A stretch of DNA of 64,000 nt from Vibrio crassostreae (GTDB lineage Bacteria; Pseudomonadota; Gammaproteobacteria; Enterobacterales; Vibrionaceae). The number at the start of each line of letters is the position of its first letter. Position 1 is the first letter of the stretch. Of the stretch, positions 1-8,346 are shown piece by piece. The stretch lies in the NCBI RefSeq assembly GCF_024347415.1, contig NZ_AP025476.1, forward strand, positions 744,001 to 808,000, written 5' to 3'. The translations under genes and the position numbers were made by a program. Below the pieces are notes generated by a model. It had not been told where the DNA came from and ran no database searches. It saw nothing but the letters and a program-made list of their open reading frames with translations.

Positions 1-116
1 AAAGTTAGGAACACAATATCAAGGTTCCTACATTGGTTACTAAAAGTCAAAGATGTGGGTAGATGTCTGTAGATGTGAGTGTACTGTAACTTATTGATTT
101 TACGTTGTTGCAGGTA
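1..116. other. Flank downstream of ssrA, no gene recognised
   Basis: This is the segment just beyond the 3' end of the tmRNA gene, cut by the window edge. I see no open reading frame of note. The 8-mer GTAGATGT occurs twice within about 20 nt (near positions 58-77). The 3' ends of tmRNA genes are known integration sites for islands and phages, including in vibrios, but no integrase is visible in this fragment, so this is only a place to look. Confidence 0.4.
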
Positions 117-143
117 CAAAAAAAGACGCCCGTGGACGTCTTT
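117..143 (-). terminator. Rho-independent terminator of ssrA
   Basis: Read on the minus strand, AAAGACG and CGTCTTT form a stem around a short loop containing CCACGGG, followed by a run of T. It lies 12 nt beyond the CCA end of the tmRNA, where a terminator is expected. Confidence 0.75.
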
Positions 144-154
144 AGATGTTGAAT

Positions 155-521
155 TGGTGGAGCTGGCGGGAGTTGAACCCGCGTCCAAAAATCATTCATC
201 ATTGGTACTACATGCTTAGTCGATCTTTAATTTCACCAGCAACCTGCGAACCGACACGCTAGTTAAAGGCTAACCTGAATTATAATTCGCGCTTTTCCTC
301 TCAGGTGGGAGAAGCCACGCTAGCTAGTTTGGGTTTGATCTCTTATTGGTCCCCGTCTTACGAGCGGAAGCTAGGGTAAGAGAGCTCTGAGCAGGTTATT
401 AAGCTGCTAGTGCGTAGTTTTCGTCGTTTGCGACTATTTTTTTGCGGCTTTTAACGTGGCCAACCGCCCCACGGCATGCACCTCAGACTTCAAAATTCCT
501 GTCGAATCCTAAATCAGCCCC
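155..521 (-). ncRNA. ssrA: Transfer-messenger RNA (tmRNA, SsrA)
   Basis: The tmRNA rescues ribosomes stalled on broken mRNA: it acts first as an alanyl-tRNA, then as a template that adds a degradation tag. The 5' end reads GGGGCTGATTTAGGATTCGA on the minus strand and the 3' end is the T-arm and acceptor ending CCACCA at 155-160, giving about 367 nt. The tag reading frame runs from 431 down to 402 and encodes ANDENYALAA, followed by two TAA stops (401-396). The tag matches that of E. coli. The gene for its protein partner, smpB, lies immediately upstream on the same strand. Confidence 0.98.
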
Positions 522-534
522 AAGTGTTATTTGC

Positions 535-562
535 ATAGTACCAGAAAAGCTTACCCTGTCTA
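535..562 (-). promoter_or_regulatory. Likely sigma-70 promoter of ssrA
   Basis: On the minus strand TAGACA (-35, 562-557) and TACTAT (-10, 540-535) are separated by 16 nt. The implied start site lies within a few bases of the tmRNA 5' end at 521. The assignment rests on similarity to consensus only. Confidence 0.55.
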
Positions 563-587
563 GCACTGTGCGTTTAAGTGCTTAAAA

Positions 588-1073
588 TTAACGCAAATTA
601 CTCTTCATAATTCGTGCTTTATCTCTCGCCCAATCTTTTTCTTTCATATCAGTACGTTTATCGTGCAGCTTTTTACCTTTCGCAACGCCAACTTTAATCT
701 TCGCCCAAGAGCGAGACCAGTAAAGTGCGGTTGCGACAAGTGTCATGCCTTCACGGTTAATACGACCGATAAGGTTGTCGAGTTCTTTTCTCGACATAAG
801 GAGTTTACGAATACGTGTTGGGTTCGCCACGATATGAGTACTCGCTTGAGTTAGCGGAGTAATCGTCATACCACTGATGAATGCTTCGCCATCTCGGATG
901 TAAACGTAGCTTTCTGCGATATTGGTTTTGCCTTCACGTAGGGATTTTACTTCCCAGCCTTGTAGCTCAAGCCCCGCTTCTATCTCATCATCGATGAAAT
1001 ATTCGTGGCGAGCTTTCTTGTTAAGCGCAATGGTATTACTACCGGCTTTTGATTTTGATTTATTCTTTGCCAT
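588..1073 (-). CDS. smpB: SsrA-binding protein SmpB
   Basis: SmpB binds the tRNA-like domain of tmRNA and delivers it to stalled ribosomes. The 161-residue product has the usual family length. It contains the conserved N-terminal stretch [10 protein letters not shown], the OB-fold region [11 protein letters not shown], and a basic C-terminal tail rich in Lys and Arg that enters the empty mRNA channel. The open frame extends 23 codons further upstream, but the product beginning [11 protein letters not shown] at 1073 has the family N-terminus and is the start chosen. It lies next to ssrA on the same strand, as in many gamma-proteobacteria. Confidence 0.96.
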   Translation of the reverse strand: MAKNKSKSKAGSNTIALNKKARHEYFIDDEIEAGLELQGWEVKSLREGKTNIAESYVYIRDGEAFISGMTITPLTQASTHIVANPTRIRKLLMSRKELDNLIGRINREGMTLVATALYWSRSWAKIKVGVAKGKKLHDKRTDMKEKDWARDKARIMKSNLR

Positions 1074-1192
1074 AATGGCCTCATTATACGGATTGCGCCC
1101 TAGTTGGGGAATCCTTTTTATTTGCGCTCTGGCCCAATACAATTAAAATTGCAGTTTGTGTTAATGTAACGCTGTCTTTAACAGGAGTCTAT

Positions 1193-1621
1193 ATGCCAAA
1201 GGTTACTCGTTCAGCATTAGTGTCGTTTAGTGCCGACCAGATGTTCAGCTTGGTCAATGATGTTGCTCGTTATCATGAGTTTTTGCCAGGGTGTTCTGGT
1301 TCACGTGTGATCGAATCTTCAGATTCAACTATGGTGGCTTCGGTTGATGTCTCTAAAGCTGGTATCAGCAAAACATTTACTACATCGAACCGTTTAGCGG
1401 ATGGTGCAGAGATTTTGATGGAGCTGGTGGACGGCCCGTTCAAGAAGCTGCAGGGTGGTTGGTACTTTACTCCACTCGACGAGCAAGCTTGTAAGGTTGA
1501 ACTTAAGCTAGAGTTTGAGTTCTCTAGCCGAATGATTGAAATGGCATTTGGTAAGATTTTCAATGAGCTGACGAGCAATATGGTCAGTGCTTTTACTCAA
1601 CGCGCGAAACAGGTTTACTAA
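1193..1621 (+). CDS. ratA: RatA-family protein (START/COQ10 domain)
   Basis: This 142-residue protein belongs to the polyketide cyclase/COQ10 family. Its E. coli homologue RatA (YfjG) was reported to block 70S ribosome association, while mitochondrial COQ10 proteins bind ubiquinone. The motifs RYHEFLPGC near residues 26-34 and GPFKKLQGGW near 82-91 are typical of the family. It is divergent from smpB and is followed after 3 nt by ratB, so the two are co-transcribed. Whether it acts as a toxin in this organism cannot be told from sequence. Confidence 0.9.
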   Translation: MPKVTRSALVSFSADQMFSLVNDVARYHEFLPGCSGSRVIESSDSTMVASVDVSKAGISKTFTTSNRLADGAEILMELVDGPFKKLQGGWYFTPLDEQACKVELKLEFEFSSRMIEMAFGKIFNELTSNMVSAFTQRAKQVY

Positions 1622-1624
1622 GCC

Positions 1625-1936
1625 ATGACTATTGAATCGGATATGATCCACGTAGAGGTTGTGTTTGCACTTCCGCATGAACAGCGTGTGTTTACTTTGG
1701 TAGTGAACAAGCACGCGACCGTTGAAGAGATCATTGCGCAGTCTGGTGTTTTGGAATTGTATCCAGAGATCGACTTAGCGAAAAATAAGGTTGGTGTATT
1801 CAGCCGTAACGTGAAGCTTGATGCGACGGTTCGTGATAAAGACCGTATCGAAATCTACCGTGCGCTATTGGCAGATCCAAAAGAGATTCGTCGCAAGCGT
1901 GCTGAACAAGCAAAAGCGGCCGCAGCTAAATCGTAA
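1625..1936 (+). CDS. ratB: RatB/RnfH-family ubiquitin-like protein
   Basis: A 103-residue protein of the RnfH family, with a small beta-grasp fold. The conserved features are [11 protein letters not shown] near residues 10-20 and [10 protein letters not shown] followed by [15 protein letters not shown]. The family is usually encoded after ratA, as here with a 3-nt gap. Its role is not firmly established: it was proposed as an antitoxin partner in E. coli, but later work questions this. The tail is Lys/Arg/Ala-rich. A second in-frame ATG occurs at codon 7. Confidence 0.85.
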   Translation: MTIESDMIHVEVVFALPHEQRVFTLVVNKHATVEEIIAQSGVLELYPEIDLAKNKVGVFSRNVKLDATVRDKDRIEIYRALLADPKEIRRKRAEQAKAAAAKS

Positions 1937-1962
1937 TGCTAAACAAATTTAAGTTAGAAGAG

Positions 1963-1985
1963 AGCTCGCATCTGCGAGCTTTTTT
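1963..1985 (+). terminator. Terminator after ratB
   Basis: A perfect 8-bp stem (AGCTCGCA/TGCGAGCT) with a 2-nt apex is followed by TTTTT, 27 nt after the ratB stop codon. Confidence 0.85.
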
Positions 1986-2030
1986 GTGCCTGTTAGTTAG
2001 ACACAGCAGCTAATTTGTTAGCAGATATTA

Positions 2031-2058
2031 AAAAGCCTGCTCATATGAGCAGGCTTTT
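2031..2058. terminator. Bidirectional terminator between ratB and bamE
   Basis: A perfect 20-nt palindrome (GCCTGCTCAT/ATGAGCAGGC) is flanked by AAAA on the left and TTTT on the right, so it can act on both strands. It mainly serves bamE transcription coming from the right. Confidence 0.8.
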
Positions 2059-2117
2059 GCGATTCTTGCTTTGTCGACTGATAGCTTTATCGGCTGAGAG
2101 TTTTGTTGACTGGAAAG

Positions 2118-2477
2118 CTAGCGAAGGCTTTCGAAGAACTCATCACTGGCTTCAAAATCACCATTGATCGTTACTAGAGTGCCCGTAGCATCAAAGTTTA
2201 CGACAAGGTTTTTCTGAATAGGGTCGTTGTGACCTTTCTGATGGTGGTAAATGTAGTACCACGTATCTGGGTAGCCATTTTCGATAAGCATAGGTGAGCC
2301 CATAACGTAACGAACTTGTGTTTTTGTCATGCCAAACTTGAGCTGGTCGACAGCTTCTTGTTCAACATAGTTACCCTGATTGATGTCAATTCGATAAACC
2401 AACTTCTCTAATAGAGAGCAACCGGTCAACATTGTTAGTGCAAGTGGAACTGCAACTAACCACTTTTTAATTCGCAT
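2118..2477 (-). CDS. bamE: Outer membrane assembly lipoprotein BamE
   Basis: BamE is the small lipoprotein subunit of the BAM complex that inserts beta-barrel proteins into the outer membrane. The 119-residue product has a signal peptide ending in the lipobox LTGC with the lipidated Cys at residue 20. It carries the family stretch [11 protein letters not shown] followed by [15 protein letters not shown]. The frame is open for 42 codons further upstream, but the start at 2477 puts the signal peptide at the N-terminus. It lies downstream of recN on the same strand, a common arrangement. Confidence 0.93.
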   Translation of the reverse strand: MRIKKWLVAVPLALTMLTGCSLLEKLVYRIDINQGNYVEQEAVDQLKFGMTKTQVRYVMGSPMLIENGYPDTWYYIYHHQKGHNDPIQKNLVVNFDATGTLVTINGDFEASDEFFESLR

Positions 2478-2644
2478 AGTTTGAGATCTTTCTTCGCTAA
2501 AATACTGCCTGATAATAAACAAGCTCCAGCAAGAAGTAAAAAGCTCCTTGCGCTTTGAGCTTGTTATGACTGGCAATTTTGAATTAAGTTGCAAAATTGC
2601 CAAGAATTTTCGGTAAATTATCAGAAAGTTGCTGAATATGTAAC

Positions 2645-4309
2645 CTAAGCTGCGATTAATAGCTCTTTTGCGTTGGCAAGCGTCGATTCGGTAATTTGGC
2701 TGCCACCAAGCAGTCGAGCAAGCTCTGAAATGCGTTGTTGCTCATCCAAGGTATGCATTTGAGTTTCTGTTTTACCCGATTTGGTGTTTTTAGCCACGAA
2801 CAACTGTTGGTGTCCGCAACCTGCCACTTGAGGTAAGTGAGTCACACACATGACTTGAGTCGACTCACCGAGTGTACGTAGCATTTTCCCGACAACCGCG
2901 GCCGTTGGTCCACTGATACCCACATCGACTTCATCGAAAATCAGGCTTGGTGTATCCACTTTTTGAGCCGTGATCACCTGAATCGCTAATGAGATTCGTG
3001 ATAACTCACCACCAGAGGCCACTTTAGCAATTGGCTGCATTGGTTGGCCTGGGTTGGTCGAAACAATGAAGGTCACGTTATCCATACCCAATGGAGAAGG
3101 ATGTGTGTTGGTGTTGTTCACTTCAATGGCAAACTGCGCTTTTTCCATACTCAGTTCATGCATGCTTTGCGTGATCAGTTTGTTGAGCTCTTTTGCGTAA
3201 CGAGTTCGAGACTTATGAAGCTTCTCTGATTTAGCCACGAACGACTGGTATTGGTTTTCTACCTCGTTTGCTAACTCTTCTAACTTTTCATCAGAGCAAT
3301 CAAGCGCTTCAACTTGTTGTAATAAATCTTGGTGGTGCTTATATAGCTCTTCTGGCAACACGTGGTGTTTACGAGACATTGACATCACTTTTGAGAAGCG
3401 TTCTTCAACGTAAGCCATACGACCGGGATCAACATCAATGCTATCTAGGTATGTTCTTAACTCGTTGTTGGTTTCTTCAATCTGAATAATGGCTTCAGAA
3501 AGCAAGTTCGGTAACTCGGCCAATCTTTCATCGAGCTCAGCTAACTGAATTAAGGAGTTATTGGCCGATTGCAGAATACCAAGCGCATTAACTTCTTCGC
3601 CTTCATAAATAAGCTCGATAGCTTGCTGACAGGTTGTGGCCAGTTCTCCGCTATTGGAGAGGCGCTTATGCTCTTGTTCGAGGTCTTCATATTCTTCCTC
3701 CCCAATAGACAGCTCATTTAACTCTTTGATTTGGTATTCAAGAAGTTGTTTTTGAGCTTGGTTTTGCTGGCTATTTTCACGTAACTCTTTTAAGTGGTTA
3801 TCTGCTTGTCGCCACGCTTGGTAAGCATTACGTGTTGATTTCAATAGATTCAAGTGGCCTGCGTATTGATCAAGCATGGCCATTTGGTAATCGCTTTTCA
3901 TCAACTGGTGATGCGCGTGTTGACCATGAATGTTGATCAATAGTTGCCCTAGCGATTTCAATTGTGAAAGAGGGACAGGGCTACCGTTGATGAATGCACG
4001 AGAACGACCTTCTTTTGAGATGGTTCTGCGCAGGATGCACTCACTGCCATCAAGCAATTCGTTGTCTTCTAACCAGCGGGTAGCATGCAGATTGTTCTCA
4101 AGTAAAAAAGCGGCACTGACTTCGGTTTTTTCTTCACCTTGTCGAACCATTCCTGCATCGGATCTTCCTCCAAGGCACAAGCCTAAAGCATCGATAGCGA
4201 TAGATTTACCCGCACCAGTTTCACCGGTGATTGTTGTCATGCCTTTAGAGAGTTCTAGCTGTAAAGACTTAACAATAGCGAAATTATTAACACTTAAATG
4301 AGCCAGCAT
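2645..4309 (-). CDS. recN: DNA repair protein RecN
   Basis: RecN is an SMC-like ATPase that acts in double-strand break repair. The 554-residue length is standard. The Walker A motif GETGAGKS lies at residues 29-36. A long central coiled-coil region rich in Glu, Gln and Leu follows. Near the C-terminus come the ABC signature region [12 protein letters not shown] and the Walker B region [12 protein letters not shown]. Three LexA-like boxes lie directly upstream, matching the known strong SOS induction of recN. Confidence 0.97.
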   Translation of the reverse strand: MLAHLSVNNFAIVKSLQLELSKGMTTITGETGAGKSIAIDALGLCLGGRSDAGMVRQGEEKTEVSAAFLLENNLHATRWLEDNELLDGSECILRRTISKEGRSRAFINGSPVPLSQLKSLGQLLINIHGQHAHHQLMKSDYQMAMLDQYAGHLNLLKSTRNAYQAWRQADNHLKELRENSQQNQAQKQLLEYQIKELNELSIGEEEYEDLEQEHKRLSNSGELATTCQQAIELIYEGEEVNALGILQSANNSLIQLAELDERLAELPNLLSEAIIQIEETNNELRTYLDSIDVDPGRMAYVEERFSKVMSMSRKHHVLPEELYKHHQDLLQQVEALDCSDEKLEELANEVENQYQSFVAKSEKLHKSRTRYAKELNKLITQSMHELSMEKAQFAIEVNNTNTHPSPLGMDNVTFIVSTNPGQPMQPIAKVASGGELSRISLAIQVITAQKVDTPSLIFDEVDVGISGPTAAVVGKMLRTLGESTQVMCVTHLPQVAGCGHQQLFVAKNTKSGKTETQMHTLDEQQRISELARLLGGSQITESTLANAKELLIAA

Positions 4310-4317
4310 TTTTATTT

Positions 4318-4377
4318 ACCTGTATAACTGAACAATACTGTATATAAGCTCAGTATATACTGTTTCTTTATACAGTA
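4318..4377 (-). promoter_or_regulatory. Cluster of LexA (SOS) boxes upstream of recN
   Basis: The best box is TACTGTTTCTTTATACAGTA at 4358-4377 (CTGT-N8-ACAG). A second at 4336-4355, TACTGTATATAAGCTCAGTA, has one good half-site and one with a single mismatch. A weaker third at 4318-4337 has CTGT-N8-ACAA. They fill the space immediately 5' of the recN start codon. Multiple LexA sites are also known at E. coli recN. Confidence 0.85.
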
Positions 4378-4451
4378 AAGTCGGCGGGTTAAAATTTTTT
4401 GCGACAGCTCTCAGAATTAAGCTTGTCTGTAGATCACTGAAACCGCTATAG

Positions 4452-4485
4452 ATTCCCAACTCGGTCGTTCCTTCCTCTTGGGAAT
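4452..4485. repeat. Small intergenic palindromic element
   Basis: Perfect inverted repeats ATTCCCAA (4452-4459) and TTGGGAAT (4478-4485) enclose an 18-nt spacer containing CGGTCGTTCC. From memory, sequences of this kind (GGAATGACG with CGACCGAG) recur between genes in some Vibrio genomes. I see only this copy in the window, so its repetitive nature is inferred. Confidence 0.4.
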
Positions 4486-4542
4486 GACGATGTGGTGGAT
4501 TGGCGTAAAGACAGAGATGGTGGGCTTTTAATCGGTAATAAA

Positions 4543-4569
4543 AAAGGCTGACGAATGTCGTCAGCCTTT
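4543..4569 (-). terminator. Terminator after nadK
   Basis: A 12-bp perfect stem (AAAGGCTGACGA/TCGTCAGCCTTT) with a 3-nt loop is followed on the minus strand by a T-rich tract. It lies about 30 nt past the nadK stop codon. Confidence 0.88.
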
Positions 4570-4600
4570 GAAATTTTCGGTTATTGCTAGAGCTGTTTAG

Positions 4601-5485
4601 TTAGAACAGCTTACTCGACCAACCTAGTTTGTTACGTAGAACGTGGTAGTAATTGTAGTCCTTAGGATGGATCAGTTTGAGTACATTTGGGCTTTGGTAA
4701 ATGTGGATCTCATCGCCAGGGGAAACAGGCAGCGAGATTTGACCATCACAGCTCACTTCCTGAGTTCCGCGGTTATCAGGCGATACGATCAGCTTGATAC
4801 GACGCTTGCCATCCACCACAAGTGGGCGACTTGAAAGGGTGTGTGGGAACATTGGTACTAGTGAGATCGCATTTAGGCTTGATGACAGGATAGGGCCGCC
4901 GCCAGAAAGCGAGTAAGCGGTAGAACCTGTTGGCGTAGAAACGATCAAGCCATCAGAACGCTGCGAGAAGGCAAAGCTGTCGTCGATATACACTTCAAAC
5001 TCGATCATGTGTGCAACTTGACCTGGGTGAAGTACCGCTTCGTTTAGTGCTGCATTATGGCTTTTTATTTGGCCGTGACGGTGAATTTCCGTTTCAAGCA
5101 GGAAGCGTTCCTCTTCCATGAACTCGCCTTTGAGAACATCAGTAAGCGCACTCTGGAAGTTTTCAGGGTTGAGATCGGTTAGGAAACCAAGGTTGCCTCG
5201 GTTAACACCAATCACTGAAATGTCGAAACGTGACAAGATTCGAGCGGCACCGAGCATATTTCCGTCGCCGCCGACCACAATGGCGAGATCGGCGCGTTTA
5301 CCTAATTCAATCAGGCTAGAAAAATGTTCTTTTGGGATGTCGTCTAAAATAGTGGCGAGTCTGTCATCAACAAACACTTGATAACCCTCAGCACTTAACC
5401 ACTGATAGAGCTCTCTATGAGTCTGAATTGCTTGCTGATCTCGAGGTTTACCAATAATGGCGATGACTTCAAATGGCTTTTTCAT
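4601..5485 (-). CDS. nadK: NAD+ kinase
   Basis: NadK phosphorylates NAD+ to NADP+, the only route to NADP in bacteria. The 294-residue protein has the diagnostic GGDGN motif at residues 72-76, the NLGFLTDL segment soon after, and the glycine-rich [15 protein letters not shown] motif of the catalytic site. It is divergent from grpE, the classical gamma-proteobacterial order recN-nadK/grpE. The ATG at 5485 gives an N-terminus ([14 protein letters not shown]) typical of the family. Confidence 0.96.
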   Translation of the reverse strand: MKKPFEVIAIIGKPRDQQAIQTHRELYQWLSAEGYQVFVDDRLATILDDIPKEHFSSLIELGKRADLAIVVGGDGNMLGAARILSRFDISVIGVNRGNLGFLTDLNPENFQSALTDVLKGEFMEEERFLLETEIHRHGQIKSHNAALNEAVLHPGQVAHMIEFEVYIDDSFAFSQRSDGLIVSTPTGSTAYSLSGGGPILSSSLNAISLVPMFPHTLSSRPLVVDGKRRIKLIVSPDNRGTQEVSCDGQISLPVSPGDEIHIYQSPNVLKLIHPKDYNYYHVLRNKLGWSSKLF

Positions 5486-5506
5486 AACGTTTCCAAACGA
5501 ATTAGG

Positions 5507-5535
5507 CTTGAATCAAAATTCTTCATCCCCATAAT
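5507..5535 (+). promoter_or_regulatory. Sigma-32 heat-shock promoter of grpE
   Basis: CTTGAA (5507-5512) and CCCCATAAT (5527-5535) are separated by 14 nt, an excellent match to the RpoH consensus CTTGAAA-N11-16-CCCCATNT. It lies about 95 nt upstream of the grpE start. Confidence 0.85.
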
Positions 5536-5628
5536 AAAGGCAAGTTGAACGTCTATGCGAGTGTTTTATATCAATTTGGGGCGCAAACACGCCTGTCACT
5601 TGCATTGAAAACGAATTCTGGAGATATC

Positions 5629-6210
5629 ATGAGCAACGAAGAAAACAAAGTAACCGAAGAAGAGCTAGATCAGATCATCGCTGAAGCTGAGAAAGTTGAA
5701 GAAGCTGAGCTGAATGAAGACGCTGCTGATGAGCAGGAAGCAAAAATCGCTCAACTGGAAGCTGCACTGCTTTCTAGCGAATCTAAAGTGAAAGAGCAAC
5801 AAGATTCTGTTCTTCGCGCGAAAGCTGAAGTTGAAAACATGCGTCGCCGTAGCGAACAAGAAATTGATAAAGCGCGTAAATTCGCTTTGAACAAGTTTGC
5901 TGAAGGTCTACTTCCTGTAATCGACAACCTAGAGCGTGCAATGCAAGCGGCAGACGCTGAAAACGAAGTGGTTAAGCCACTGTTTGAAGGTGTTGAGCTA
6001 ACGCACAAGACGTTCGTAGATACAGTTGCTAAGTTTGGTCTTAAAGAGATCAACCCTGAAGGTGAAGCGTTCAACCCTGAATTCCACCAAGCAATGTCTA
6101 TCCAAGAAAGCCCAGATCATGAATCAAACACGGTTATGTTTGTGATGCAAAAAGGCTACGAACTAAACGGTCGTGTGGTTCGCCCAGCGATGGTTATGGT
6201 TGCTAAGTAA
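5629..6210 (+). CDS. grpE: Nucleotide exchange factor GrpE
   Basis: GrpE releases ADP from DnaK during the chaperone cycle. The 193-residue product has an acidic N-terminus (about residues 1-45), a long coiled coil that includes [18 protein letters not shown], and a C-terminal beta domain ending [13 protein letters not shown]. The ATG at 5629 is chosen over an upstream in-frame ATG because CTGGAG precedes it by 5 nt and it gives the normal N-terminus. It has its own sigma-32 promoter. In many relatives it lies next to dnaK; here a transporter gene separates them. Confidence 0.96.
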   Translation: MSNEENKVTEEELDQIIAEAEKVEEAELNEDAADEQEAKIAQLEAALLSSESKVKEQQDSVLRAKAEVENMRRRSEQEIDKARKFALNKFAEGLLPVIDNLERAMQAADAENEVVKPLFEGVELTHKTFVDTVAKFGLKEINPEGEAFNPEFHQAMSIQESPDHESNTVMFVMQKGYELNGRVVRPAMVMVAK

Positions 6211-6296
6211 TGACTTATTACGTTACCAACTGATTGACTGGCGCATTGACTGAATAAGTCGTGGCGGCAAAATAAATCACTGGTTTACGTGAAATG

Positions 6297-6325
6297 AAAA
6301 GAGAGGCATATGCCTCTCTTTTTTT
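6297..6325 (+). terminator. Terminator after grpE
   Basis: A 26-nt perfect palindrome (AAAAGAGAGGCAT/ATGCCTCTCTTTT) runs directly into a T tract, about 87 nt after the grpE stop codon. Confidence 0.9.
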
Positions 6326-6598
6326 ATGTCTATAGCCTGAGAGTCCACGTAAATAAGCATCAAAACCGCATTAAGAATGTCGTTCTTTTTATTTCATTCA
6401 GATCAGCGATTTAGAGTTTTGTGTTATGAAACTTGTTGTGATTGAGTGAATGTTTTGATGTCACATTTGTGATGTTTTTGTAAATAAATACTTTTAATTG
6501 TTATCTTTGTATGTAAAATCCACTGCCATATAGCGACTTTGGTCGCATATATAACTATAAAAGTACAAATTTTAAACACAACAAACTGGAGAAGAACG
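6326..6598. other. Promoter region of the symporter gene
   Basis: AT-rich intergenic DNA between the grpE terminator and the symporter start. It holds no gene that I can support. GAGAAG sits 5-8 nt before the ATG at 6599 as its ribosome binding site. No operator was identified with confidence. Confidence 0.5.
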
Positions 6599-7873
6599 AT
6601 GGATAAATCGCTCTCAAGTAAAATTTTTGTAGGCTTGTTCGCCGGTCTACTTATTGGTACTGCTATTCAGTACCTATTCAGCGGTATTGCTATTTTTGAT
6701 ACGTATCTACTTGGTGCTGCCGAAGGTGCTGGTGGTATGTTCGTATCACTTATCAAATTGCTTGTAGTTCCTCTTGTATACGTATCTATTGTTTGCGGTA
6801 TTGTTGAGCTAAAAGATATTCGTTCATTTGGTCGTCTTGGTGGTAAAACCTTTGGTCTTTACATTATTAACACCATCATCGCGATTTCAGCAGCGCTAAC
6901 GATTGGTCTTATTTTCCAACCAGGTGCAGGTGCGAATCTAGCCGGTACGGTTTCTGAGACAATTGCGCTTACAACAACTGAAACGCCAGACATCTTCTCT
7001 CTTGTTGTTAACATCGTTCCTAGCAACCCTGTAGAAGCTTTCGCAAGCGGCGACATGCTACAAATCATCTTCATGGCAATTTTGACAGGTCTTGCTATTC
7101 AAGCGCTTGATTCTCGTGGTGGCCCAGCTATCAAGACATTCAAGATGGCTAACGAAATCATGATGAAGCTTATCGGCCTAGTAATGAGCTTGGCGCCTTA
7201 CGGTGTATTTGCTCTGATGATTCAACTGGGCGCAACACTGGATGCAGACACGCTAATGTCAGTTGCTGGCTATGTGGCACTTGTGGTTGCAATGCTTGTG
7301 TTCTGGATTTTCTTCTTCTACCCAATGATGGTGGGTTCATTCACAGGTATTTCTCCAAAGCAGTTCCTACGTGCAACTCGTGAGCAAGTTCTATTCTCAC
7401 TATCTACAGCAAGTTCGAATGCAACAATCCCAGTAACAATGCGCACTCTAACTGACAAACTAAACGTATCTAAGTCAGTAGCGGGTTTCGGTGTACCACT
7501 AGGTGCAACAATGAACATGTCTGGTGTATCTATCTACATCGCGCTAGCAACTATGTTCGTAGCAAACGCGTTTGGTCAGCCAATCAACACTGCTGATATC
7601 TTCACTCTAGGTCTAACTATCCTGCTATTGTCTATCGGTGCTGGTGGTGTTCCTGGTGGCGGTGTTGTGATGGTAGGTGTTCTATTGCACCAACTAGGTT
7701 TACCACCAGAAGGTCTAGCAATCGTTGCTGCTGTTGACCGTATCTGTGACATGTTCTGTACTTCTTCAAACGTCGTGGGTGATACAGCGGTGAACACTAT
7801 CGTTGCTAAATCTGAAAACGAAATTGGCGTTGAAGCTAATGAAGAAGCTGAGTTACAAAAAGCAGAAGCTTAA
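6599..7873 (+). CDS. Dicarboxylate/amino acid:cation symporter (DAACS family)
   Basis: A 424-residue inner membrane protein of the GltP/DctA/SstT superfamily, which takes up C4-dicarboxylates or acidic amino acids with H+ or Na+. Evidence is the multi-helix hydrophobic profile, the serine-rich re-entrant loop with STASSNATIPVTM, and the LGATMNMSG segment followed by GAGGVPGGGV. The substrate cannot be assigned from motifs alone. The ATG at 6599 has GGAGAAG upstream; the 20 in-frame codons before it are judged non-coding. The gene has its own terminator and sits, unusually, between grpE and dnaK. Confidence 0.88.
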   Translation: MDKSLSSKIFVGLFAGLLIGTAIQYLFSGIAIFDTYLLGAAEGAGGMFVSLIKLLVVPLVYVSIVCGIVELKDIRSFGRLGGKTFGLYIINTIIAISAALTIGLIFQPGAGANLAGTVSETIALTTTETPDIFSLVVNIVPSNPVEAFASGDMLQIIFMAILTGLAIQALDSRGGPAIKTFKMANEIMMKLIGLVMSLAPYGVFALMIQLGATLDADTLMSVAGYVALVVAMLVFWIFFFYPMMVGSFTGISPKQFLRATREQVLFSLSTASSNATIPVTMRTLTDKLNVSKSVAGFGVPLGATMNMSGVSIYIALATMFVANAFGQPINTADIFTLGLTILLLSIGAGGVPGGGVVMVGVLLHQLGLPPEGLAIVAAVDRICDMFCTSSNVVGDTAVNTIVAKSENEIGVEANEEAELQKAEA

Positions 7874-7927
7874 TTCAGAGATTCTTTCCGCTATAGATTT
7901 AATCTGAGCTGAAACCCTGAGTAGATA

Positions 7928-7954
7928 AACGGAGCCCAAGTGGCTCCGTTTTTT
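7928..7954 (+). terminator. Terminator after the symporter gene
   Basis: A 9-bp stem (AACGGAGCC/GGCTCCGTT) with a 5-nt loop is followed by a T run, about 55 nt downstream of the stop codon. Confidence 0.88.
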
Positions 7955-8189
7955 ATTGAGTGAGAAGGTCACCTTATCTATTTTTACTCAACAAACGATA
8001 GTGCAGTCTGAATTGCTGTGTGAGGGGAGCCTCTTTGAGAGTCAGTTTACAGAAATAAGACTTTGCTACAAAAAAGGATAGTAGAGGCTGAATAAACCCA
8101 GTTATGGGGCTTATATAGGCGGTAATGATATGTATTCGTGCCTAATCATTCCTTTTATTAAAATAAATGTAAAAAAATCCCTTTTCACC
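7955..8189. other. Intergenic region upstream of the dnaK promoter
   Basis: About 235 nt without a supportable gene. It contains short GC-rich patches (such as GAGGGGAGCCTC near 8022) in otherwise AT-rich sequence. I see no known regulatory element before the heat-shock promoter that begins at 8190. Confidence 0.5.
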
Positions 8190-8217
8190 CTTGAAAAGGC
8201 TTCGTGAGCCCTTATCT
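8190..8217 (+). promoter_or_regulatory. Sigma-32 heat-shock promoter of dnaK
   Basis: CTTGAA (8190-8195) and CCCTTATCT (8209-8217) are separated by 13 nt. This resembles the RpoH consensus, with two departures in the -10 element. It fits the expected heat-shock control of dnaK. Confidence 0.75.
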
Positions 8218-8232
8218 ATGGTGCATACGAAA

Positions 8233-8304
8233 GCAAATTACATTTGCACTTAAATTTTGTGTATTAGGGTTGAATCCCTGATTACCGCCCCCCACATATG
8301 TGGG
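8233..8304 (+). other. Structured 5' leader of dnaK
   Basis: Three short hairpins follow one another in the untranslated leader: GCAAAT-TAC-ATTTGC (8233-8247), AGGG-N6-CCCT (8266-8279) and CCCAC-ATAT-GTGGG (8291-8304). They come before the ribosome binding site GGAGA near 8335. They could affect stability or translation of the heat-shock mRNA; this is inference. Confidence 0.4.
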
Positions 8305-8346
8305 TATAGCAAAAACTAATATAGATTATATTTCGGAGATAGCCTG

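Noticed and set aside
6441..6475. Possible CRP site upstream of the symporter gene (TCACA and TGTGA close together)
   Set aside because: The half-sites are in the inverted order (TCACA before TGTGA) with the wrong spacing for CRP.
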